12,705 nt of DNA from contig JASGVS010000011.1 of NCBI GenBank assembly GCA_030054835.1, positions 1 through 12,705 on the forward strand. The letters run 5' to 3'. Made by a program: the position numbers and the translations under genes. This stretch comes from UBA3910 sp002391465. Its GTDB lineage: Bacteria; Bacillota; Limnochordia; Darwinibacteriales; Darwinibacteriaceae. The notes under the pieces are model-generated. The model was not told the DNA's origin, did no database searches, and saw only the letters and a program-made list of their open reading frames with translations. Positions 7,316 to 12,705 of this stretch are shown here, in pieces. The number at the start of each line of letters is the position of its first letter. The stretch's first letter is position 1.

Positions 7316-7927
7316 ATGTCGAAATCAATAGGCAGACTGTTCAGCGGTTTGTATCAGGTTGGGGCGGTTAAGAGGACCATCATCATATGGCTGCTTCTCC
7401 AGGCTGTACTCTGGGTGTTTTTCGCCGTCGGGTATGTGGCCCAGCCCAGCGCATGGCAAAATGTGCCGGCAGTGGCGCCTTCCAGTGCAGCAGTTGGCGG
7501 GGTGGCCAGCACATTAGGCTATATCGTGCTGAGAAACTGCATCGTACTGCTGCTCATCGGTGCAGGTAACCTGTTTGTCCGTTTTGGTCCGGTAACGCCT
7601 GGCCTGCTGGTCCTCATCGTGCAAGGAGCTGCCATTGGCTGGCTAGCCGGGACCAATGGCTTTGAAGTTCCGTTTCCCAGTGTGGCGGCTGCCAACATGC
7701 AGTATTTGCGCATAGGCCTATGGGAGACCAGTGCCTATGCCGTTTTTTGTGGGCTGACTCTCACAAAATCGCTGCTTGTGGCCAACAGTTTCCCAGCCAG
7801 GGAGTGGGCAGAACAGCATGCGCTCCGTTCTCTGAGGTTCTCAGGTGAAGAAAAGGCACTAGCTGTGTTAACACTGCTTCTTCTCGTGGGTGCGGCCCTG
7901 GTGGAGGCCTTATATCTCGCGCGGTGA
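7316..7927 (+). CDS. SpoIIM/DUF95-like integral membrane protein
   Basis: A 203-residue protein with about five hydrophobic segments (near residues 22-42, 60-82, 90-112, 135-155 and 180-200). The ATG at 7316 has GAGGGAG seven bases upstream. The pattern RNCIVLLLIGAGNLFVRFG, then a glycine-rich helix, then WETSAYAVFCGLTLTKS resembles the SpoIIM/DUF95 family, where a charged or polar residue in the E-[LT]-[SA] segment precedes the last helices. Members act in spore engulfment or, as DUF95 proteins, accompany circular bacteriocins. I cannot tell which role applies, and the family assignment is itself tentative. Its stop codon overlaps by four bases a possible GTG start of the downstream CPBP gene, so the two are almost certainly translated from one transcript. 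Confidence 0.5.
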   Translation: MSKSIGRLFSGLYQVGAVKRTIIIWLLLQAVLWVFFAVGYVAQPSAWQNVPAVAPSSAAVGGVASTLGYIVLRNCIVLLLIGAGNLFVRFGPVTPGLLVLIVQGAAIGWLAGTNGFEVPFPSVAAANMQYLRIGLWETSAYAVFCGLTLTKSLLVANSFPAREWAEQHALRSLRFSGEEKALAVLTLLLLVGAALVEALYLAR

Positions 7928-7944
7928 GGGCAGAGGTGATGGCC

Positions 7945-8847
7945 ATGGTGAAAAAGCTATTAGGGTTCTACCGACGCCTAGTGTGTCACCCTGTCCCCCT
8001 GGTCTTTGCGCTCCTGTTTGTATTGGCCAAAGTGTGGTCGAACATTTCATACGGCGGCAGTCTGGTTAATGGGCTGCGCTCTGGACTGATGGGCATTTTG
8101 GTTTATGCACTTGCCGTGGGATTGATTTATCTCCTGTCCGGGAAGCCTTTGGGGGATCGGTCTGCTGCGCAGCAATTGGCATCAGGGCAGGCGAAGTGGG
8201 GCTTGGTGCTCGGAGTCATTCTTTACTTCTTCATCCTCGGTTCCATTGTGGACCGGCTGCAGAGGCAGGGCTTGATGCCAGGGTATCCGGTGTTTTCCTG
8301 GATCCCGGGATGGGGGCTGTGGCACAACCTCTTCAGTAGTTTTCCAGGCGGATATATGACCGCCAATATCGTACGCGGCTTGCCCTTCTTTGTGCTCCTT
8401 CCCGCCTATGTTTTGCGCAGGTTAGGGGTCAAGTGGGGAGGGTTTGCCTTTTCTGGGGGCAATCTGAAACCTGCCATTCCGTTTTTGCTGATCTACGTGG
8501 CGGCATTCCTGTTCAGCGGCTTGACTGTAGAACGCTGGATCTTTCTCTTGTATGCCACCTTGTATTCTGGATTCCAAGAGGAATTCTTCTTCCGCGGTGT
8601 GCTGCAGCCTCTGTTCATCGCTGTCACCAAAAAACCCGTTTGGGGTATGGGCCTATCGGTCTGTTTGTTTGCCTTCCTGCACATTCCGGATTTTGTGTAC
8701 CGCGTCTATCCCACCGTACCCTTGGCCTTAAGCAGTGTGGCGAGCACGGCGTTGTTTGGAGGCTTGATGGCCTACGGCGTGTACCGCACAGGAATGCTCT
8801 GGCCTTGGATCCTGATCCATGCCCTCAGCAATGTGGTAGGTTTTTAG
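7945..8847 (+). CDS. CPBP-family intramembrane metalloprotease (CAAX/Abi family)
   Basis: About 300 residues with many membrane helices. The three CPBP motifs are present near the C-terminus: EEFFFRG (Glu codons 8578 and 8581), FAFLH (His codon 8680) and HALSN (His codon 8818, Asn codon 8830). The Glu and His residues are the predicted metal-binding and catalytic set, so the protein should be an active intramembrane protease. Family members do CAAX-type processing or confer immunity to, or process, bacteriocins. I place the start at the ATG at 7945 because AGAGGTG lies six bases upstream; a GTG at 7924 that overlaps the previous stop and an ATG at 7939 are alternatives. It forms a translationally coupled pair with the upstream SpoIIM-like gene. 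Confidence 0.88.
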   Translation: MVKKLLGFYRRLVCHPVPLVFALLFVLAKVWSNISYGGSLVNGLRSGLMGILVYALAVGLIYLLSGKPLGDRSAAQQLASGQAKWGLVLGVILYFFILGSIVDRLQRQGLMPGYPVFSWIPGWGLWHNLFSSFPGGYMTANIVRGLPFFVLLPAYVLRRLGVKWGGFAFSGGNLKPAIPFLLIYVAAFLFSGLTVERWIFLLYATLYSGFQEEFFFRGVLQPLFIAVTKKPVWGMGLSVCLFAFLHIPDFVYRVYPTVPLALSSVASTALFGGLMAYGVYRTGMLWPWILIHALSNVVGF

Positions 8848-9022
8848 TTTTAAGTGCAGACTTGGCAAGGAGCTATGCTGGCCGTGGGTTTAGTCCGTTG
8901 ATGATTGTCTACTGCAAGGTGCAGTGTTGAGCACTGGGCCAGGCGCAATGCTGCTGGAAATGGGTTACACTGGAGCCAACAGCTTTCTCTTATTTCCACT
9001 CACTAAACACATCTGAAGTCTT

Positions 9023-9068
9023 GCCGCGGCAAGAAGTTCGAAGTCAGACTGCTTGTTGCGGCGTTTTG
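9023..9068 (+). terminator. Terminator-like hairpin after the CPBP gene
   Basis: GCCGCGGCAAG at 9023-9033 pairs over all eleven bases with CTTGTTGCGGC at 9052-9062, using two G-T pairs. The 18-base loop contains a further AGT/ACT pairing. GTTTTGAT follows, a modest T-run. It lies 175 bases past the CPBP stop codon. Confidence 0.55.
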
Positions 9069-9083
9069 ATCTAGGAGAATGTG

Positions 9084-9134
9084 CCAGCAAGATCCCTGTT
9101 AGAACAAGGCGTTAAGCAGGGCGTCGCTTGCTGG
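9084..9134 (+). repeat. Two-tier hairpin upstream of the WD40 lipoprotein gene
   Basis: CCAGCAAG at 9084-9091 pairs perfectly with CTTGCTGG at 9127-9134. Inside it CCCTG at 9094-9098 pairs with CAGGG at 9117-9121. No T-run follows, so it is not a standard terminator. It could be a structured 5' leader. Confidence 0.4.
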
Positions 9135-9210
9135 ATCTGGGATAGGAGGATTCTGTAGGTTTCCGCAGTACTAGTCTAAGAGGACAAAGAGATGAAGGGG
9201 TATGGAAGAC

Positions 9211-10502
9211 ATGAACAGGAAGTGGGGATGCCTTTCCTTAATTGTTGGTTTGACTCTGCTTGTTCTGCCCGTAAGTGGCTGCGTTCAGGGTGATCGCAAG
9301 CCCGAGGCAAGTACTGTCGCGGGGAGAGTTGTCTTGGCCCAGGAGCAGGCAGCGGGTTTGGCAGGTGCAAGCCTTTTAGTTGTGGATGATACGAGTTCAT
9401 ATGTGGCAACAAATGAGGAAGGGTACTTCGAAACCGCTGCCCTCAGCGGCACGGTTATCATTCCCCGCAAAACCGGTTATCGCTTTGTCCCGGAGAGGCA
9501 GGTGGTGAGGCAGGACAGGAGCTGGAGTTTGAGGCCCATCCCTGGCCAGAACCTGATTTTGCCAATTGGGGCGTCCAGTTTTCCTTCGCCGATCACCTGG
9601 ATTGGATTGAAGCGATTGCCTTTTCTCCCGATGATCGATACATGGCCACCGCCAGCAATGATCGCACAATCAGAATCTGGAGAACAGCTGATGGACAGTT
9701 GATGAGAACAATGATCGGTCACACGAGTGGCATCAAGGTCATCGCCTTTTCCCCTCAAGGCAGCTACTTAGCCAGCGGTGCCAGGGATGGCAAGATCGAG
9801 ATCTGGGATTGGCGGACAGGGCTGGAAGTCAAGACACTGCCAGGCCACGACCTCTCCCTGACCGATCTAGCCTGGTCACCCCATGGAACCAAACTGGCCA
9901 GTTCGGGCTGGGATGGCATGGTGAGGATCTGGGATGTGGGCACGGGGAGTGAACTACAGACGTTTGCCCATGAACGCTGGGTGAGGGCGGTCGCCTGGTC
10001 GCCAGACGGTCGGTTTTTGCTCAGTGGCGGCGATGACTTAAGCTTAACGGTCTGGCAGGTTGATCCCGGGTAGCTCGACGCTGAATTCGCCATGGGGGAT
10101 AAGATCATGTCCCTAGCTGCTGCACCCCAGGGGTCTTTGGTGGCCCTGGCTCTGGAAAGCGGTGCACTAAAGGTTTTAGACTTGGAGACAGGCGAGGAGG
10201 TTTTCTCCCAGCAGTTCCAAGGCGGAGTTGCTGCCTTGAGCTGGTCTTTTGATGGCCGCTACCTGGCCGCAGGTACAGACCAACTGATCCAGATTTGGGA
10301 CATGGAACGGCGCGAGCTGGTGCAGAGCATCAAGGCGGCCAATGACATCCTGGCCCCAGGTTGGGGCAGCAAAGGACATCTGCTAGCTAGCGGAAGCTAT
10401 CGAGGCATCCTTGATCTGTGGTCGGCAGAATCAGGGGAGCATGTCTGGGTGAGGGGGGATCTACGGGAACGCTATCCAGTCCTTTCTCAAGAATCGACTT
10501 GA
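9211..10502 (+). pseudogene. Lipoprotein with carboxypeptidase-regulatory-like domain and seven-bladed WD40 propeller
   Basis: Three frames (about 9211-9541, 9543-10070 and 10074-10502) encode parts of one protein. The ATG at 9211 gives a lipoprotein signal (MNRKWGCLSLIVGLTLLVLP then VSGC lipobox); GAAGGGG lies ten bases upstream, while the ATG at 9202 is too close to it. A carboxypeptidase-regulatory-like beta domain follows (TVAGRVVL to GYRFVP). A single-base shift between about 9490 and 9541 moves into the frame with DWIEAIAFSPDDRY. From there seven WD repeats can be counted, with the usual SPDG, LASG and IWD elements, enough for a closed propeller. A TAG at 10071 interrupts the frame after blade four (CAG to TAG is the simplest cause). 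The frame runs to 10502, but past ~10455 it reads through IS21 sequence, so the native 3' end has been replaced. It was probably a membrane-attached scaffold. Confidence 0.75.
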
Positions 10503-11941
10503 TGCTGCGATACGTGTAAGCGCCGAAGGCAATCGCCCTTTTGCATGCCCGATTTACTCGCTCAGGGGAGTACTTCTTGGCCAGTCGAATGACTCCCAAG
10601 ACAGTGCGATATCCCTGCTCAGGATGTTGGCATCGCTCAAACAGGCCATTGGCCCATTCTTCGGCATGTTCACCCAGTTTTCCGGCCCAAGCTGCCATGC
10701 TTTCGGGGCTGCGGCCGGCATAGTGCCGGTGCGAAGAGGGCATATGCTCCTTGAGGGTTGAATGCCGCTGGTGACGGCCGCAGCGTTTGTGCGTGGCCAC
10801 AAGCATTCCCTGGTGGTAGACCTCTACTAGCGTCTGAGTGGCGAGTATCTCAAGGGACTTCCCCACAAGCTGATAGGGGACGCTGTACAAGCTCTTGTCA
10901 AATTCAACATGGTAGTCCATGTGAACAGTGGCTCTTTTCCATTGCCGGAACTCATATCGCCTATCCGGAAGAGGCCGCAGTGCTGGCTTGTCGACTTCCA
11001 GGAACCATGAAGTCCTTGAACCGTGCAGTTTCTGAAACGGGCGGTTGTTGAGCTTTTCAAGCTCTTCGGACACAGCGGCGTTTGCCTCATCGTGGCCGAA
11101 GAATGTGTAGTCTCTCAAAGCCGCCAGAATGCTGCGCTCGCCATGAAGAACCGCATTCTCGACCTTGGCTTTGTCACTGGGTTTGCGTACTCGGGTTGGC
11201 AGGATGATTACCCCATAGTGGCGGGCCATGTCAGCATAGGTTGGATTGATGTCGGGATCATAGTAATTGGGCTTAGTGACACCTGTTTTCAGATTGTCTG
11301 GCACCACTATGACCGGTGTTCCGCCAAAGAACTCAAAAGCCAGGCAGTGACCCAAAACCCAGTACTTCTTCTCCATTGATCTCCATTGAGGGGAACACAT
11401 ACGCAAAAACGTAGCTGCTGGCTCCCAAGACTGCCACGAACGAGTACGCTTCATGAACCTCACCGGTCATTGGGTCGTGGATGGGGACGGTTTGCCCAGC
11501 CCAGTCAACAAAGACCTTCTCTCCAGCCTTATGGTGCTGGCGCATAACGACATCAAGATGCTCGGCCCACTGCCGGTAATGGTAGCAGAACTGGGTGTAC
11601 TGAAACCCGTCTGGGTGCAGCTCTTTGTATTCCCACCACAGCAGCTTAAGGGTTACATTTGGCCGGGACAGCTCTTTATGAACCTTTTGCCAATCAGGCA
11701 TCACCTCAGGAGGCTTCCTAGCGCTCACATCAACGTAGAGTAGCGCCTCTAACTCTGTATCAGTCATCTGCTGAACCGCTGGCCACGACAGACCTGCATG
11801 GGTCGCTCGTTGAACCAGATCGCTCACTGTGCTAGGTGAAACATTGCAGCTAACGGCGATCTGACGGTTGCTCAATCCGTCCTGCCATTTCAGTTTCAGG
11901 ATTTCTAGGATCTTACGCACGGATATCCTCCTCGTAGCCAT
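10460..11941 (-). pseudogene. istA: IS21 transposase IstA, broken by a 10-bp tandem duplication
   Basis: Two frames (11941 to about 11380, and about 11380 to 10460) encode an IstA of roughly 490 residues. The ATG at 11941 has AAAGGTGG ten bases upstream. The N-terminal helix-turn-helix is clear (GLSNRQIAVSCNVSPSTVSD). The DDE catalytic residues are visible: Asp in KVFVDWAG, Asp in VIVVPDNLK and Glu in KAKVENAV. The frame breaks at a perfect tandem copy of TCTCCATTGA at 11370-11379 and 11380-11389. Removing one copy restores YVFPSMEKKYWVLG and continuous homology. The C-terminus (SIKSILEKGLDSVP) is nearly complete before the sequence passes into the WD40 gene. It is inactive as it stands and has no IstB partner here. 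Confidence 0.88.
11370..11389. repeat. 10-bp tandem duplication within istA
   Basis: TCTCCATTGA occurs twice in a row without a spacer. The extra copy adds ten bases, which shifts the istA frame by one. It looks like a replication-slippage event in an otherwise intact coding sequence. Confidence 0.9.
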
Positions 11942-12051
11942 AGGTCCGTATCCACCTTTCTTATCTAAGTCACTTGAGTACTTAGATTCGAGTTACAGAT
12001 GTCCTACGGCAAGTTAGTGATGAGGATACCCCTGCCAAAAGTGACCGGCTT

Positions 12052-12094
12052 GAGCCGTATTAGGCGATCGGGATGAACCGTATCGCGCGATCGG
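12052..12094. repeat. Terminal direct repeats of the IS21 element
   Basis: Two 20-base copies lie with a 23-base period: GAGCCGTATTAGGCGATCGG at 12052-12071 and GAACCGTATCGCGCGATCGG at 12075-12094. They lie just inside the inferred right end and upstream of istA, where IS21-family elements carry repeated transposase-binding sites. Confidence 0.65.
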
Positions 12095-12111
12095 CAAATC
12101 CTCTGTCAACA

Positions 12112-12296
12112 AGACCTTTTATGAACTCGGCATAAATTGGATTGTTGAACAAGTACGCCGCAATATGTATTTGAGAGGCACCTTCCAATTCTCCCAATAG
12201 ATCTTACAATAGTTCAGGGCAACCTCCTTCCGGATACCTTGTTATTGTTTTTCGTAGCGGTGGCTTTTTGCAATAAGCTCTAATACCACGTTCCAT
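12112..12296 (-). pseudogene. Phospholipase D-like protein, 5' fragment cut by IS21
   Basis: The ATG at 12296 has a near-perfect AGGAGGTG six bases upstream. The frame encodes a 30-residue start (MERGIRAYCKKPPLRKTITR...PELL), a TAA at 12204-12206, and then in the same frame DLLGELEGASQIHIAAYLFNNP followed by IYAEFIKGL. This second part is the typical first beta-alpha unit of PLD-like nuclease/phosphodiesterase domains. The reading continues only to the IS21 end near 12111, so all HKD catalytic motifs are lost. It therefore carries both a nonsense codon and a truncation. The family call rests on this short segment. Confidence 0.55.
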
Positions 12297-12402
12297 AGCA
12301 ACACCTCCTGGCTGAAATCTTGGATATAACAAGAAAAAGCCTTCTCATTAGTGTTTAGAATGGCAGCGAACCGATTTAGGCTTCGTAGTAAGTTCTAATG
12401 GC
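12297..12402. other. Short region between the PLD fragment and the IS3 element
   Basis: It holds the AGGAGGTG ribosome binding site of the minus-strand PLD fragment and presumably its promoter. I see no gene and no clear promoter boxes. Confidence 0.35.
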
Positions 12403-12705
12403 TGTGGTACCCTAGTAGCGGACACCGAGAAGATCGACGATAATAAAGGGAGGATCGTCTGGAGGTGTCTAAATGGCGAAGCACTATGACAGGGATACAA
12501 AGATAGCTTATGTAGAGCAGATTAGGGCCGGTAAGCTAACAGCGATCGAAGCAGCAAGGGAATTGGGGTTTCATAAATCAACGATTTATATATGGCTAAA
12601 GAAGTACTCAGAAGATGGGGAAAATGCTTTTCCGGGCAGCGGGCACATGAGGCCGGATCTAGAGTATGTAAGAAGGCTTGAAAGAGAGAACAGACAGCTA
12701 AGGAA
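12403..12705 (+). mobile_element. IS3-family element, left part only
   Basis: The element is identified by the OrfA it carries. Its left end is inferred at about 12403 from TGTGGTACCCTAGTAGCGGACACC, which starts with TG and has the GGACAC core common in IS3-family inverted repeats. The right end and orfB are outside the window. Confidence 0.6.
12473..12705 (+). CDS. IS3-family transposase OrfA, N-terminal part
   Basis: An open frame of 77 codons that leaves the window at the right edge. GGAGGTG lies about six bases upstream of the ATG. The protein has the IS3/IS911 OrfA layout: a helix-turn-helix (AIEAARELGFHKSTIYIWLKKY) and then the beginning of a leucine-zipper-like coiled coil (LEYVRRLERENRQLR). 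OrfA binds the element ends and is joined to OrfB by programmed frameshifting in this family; that part cannot be seen here. Confidence 0.88.
   Translation, partial: MAKHYDRDTKIAYVEQIRAGKLTAIEAARELGFHKSTIYIWLKKYSEDGENAFPGSGHMRPDLEYVRRLERENRQLR

Larger units (their letters stand above)
8848..9210 (+). other. Intergenic region with two structured elements
   Basis: I see no gene. The stretch contains a terminator-like hairpin (9023-9068) that would close the CPBP operon, and a second long hairpin (9084-9134) in what would be the 5' leader of the lipoprotein gene. An AGGAGG at 9143-9148 is not followed by a usable open frame. Confidence 0.45.
10460..12111 (-). mobile_element. IS21-family element, truncated (istB and one end missing)
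   Basis: The istA gene runs right to left. The right end is inferred at about 12111, where the minus strand starts TGTTGACAGAGG, matching the TG...CA ends of the family. Just inside are two 20-base direct repeats (12052-12071 and 12075-12094, differing at four positions), like the multiple terminal repeats of IS21 elements. On the left, istA ends abruptly against the WD40 gene near 10455-10465; istB, which should follow istA, and the left terminus are absent. The remnant lies between the 3' end of a WD40 gene and the 5' end of a phospholipase D-like gene. These are unrelated sequences, so a deletion or rearrangement followed insertion. Confidence 0.75.

Noticed and set aside
10541..11743. Several plus-strand frames of 60-118 codons across the IS21 region
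   Set aside because: All are antisense to istA, which has clear HTH and DDE motifs.
1..12705. CRISPR array, tRNA or rRNA genes
   Set aside because: No regularly spaced identical repeats and no cloverleaf or rRNA-like sequence were seen on either strand.

Overview
The window most likely comes from a Firmicutes-type bacterium with two membranes (a Limnochordia-, Negativicutes- or Halanaerobiales-like diderm). The signs are strong GGAGG-type ribosome binding sites, a double-glycine RiPP-like leader, XRE and CPBP family proteins, and an intact Omp85/BamA-type beta-barrel, which only makes sense in a cell with an outer membrane. The taxonomic placement is inferred. The region is accessory in character: a phage-like nuclease gene runs off the left edge, insertion sequences occupy the right third, and several genes in between are broken.

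Layout. At 1-73 (minus) is the N-terminus of a VRR-NUC-like phage nuclease, with an 18-bp perfect palindrome upstream at 131-148. At 507-806 is a small protein made of a Nif11/NHLP-type leader ending in GG, followed by a C-terminus with two CxxC knuckles; an intrinsic terminator closes it at 928-962. At 1118-4114 is the centrepiece, a 998-residue protein with signal peptide, C45-family Ntn-hydrolase, TPR-like helices, one POTRA and an Omp85 barrel ending in Phe. This is the layout of a type Vd (patatin-like) autotransporter but with a different enzyme as passenger. A membrane-anchored subtilisin-like protease follows directly (4177-5176) but carries two frameshifts. From 5512 an XRE regulator fused to a BtrH/C39-like papain-fold domain is interrupted by an in-frame TGA. 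Two intact membrane protein genes come next, one SpoIIM/DUF95-like and one CPBP protease, and then a terminator-like hairpin.

The right side is damaged. A lipoprotein with a seven-bladed WD40 propeller (9211-10502) has a frameshift and an in-frame TAG, and its 3' end abuts the truncated end of an IS21-family element (about 10460-12111). The istA gene of that element is inactivated by a visible 10-bp tandem duplication, and istB is missing. The other side of the IS21 remnant abuts the first ~60 codons of a phospholipase D-like gene. An IS3-family element starts near 12403 and leaves the window.

How the genes may work together. The fusion enzyme, the membrane-anchored protease and the WD40 lipoprotein all look like envelope or periplasm proteins; the RiPP-like peptide, papain-fold regulator and CPBP/SpoIIM-like pair recall peptide-antibiotic or immunity neighbourhoods. 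No ABC exporter or recognisable RiPP-modifying enzyme is present, so a shared pathway is only a hypothesis. The uninterrupted 3-kb fusion ORF among many broken neighbours suggests that it is still under selection and that the breaks are not just poor sequence quality.
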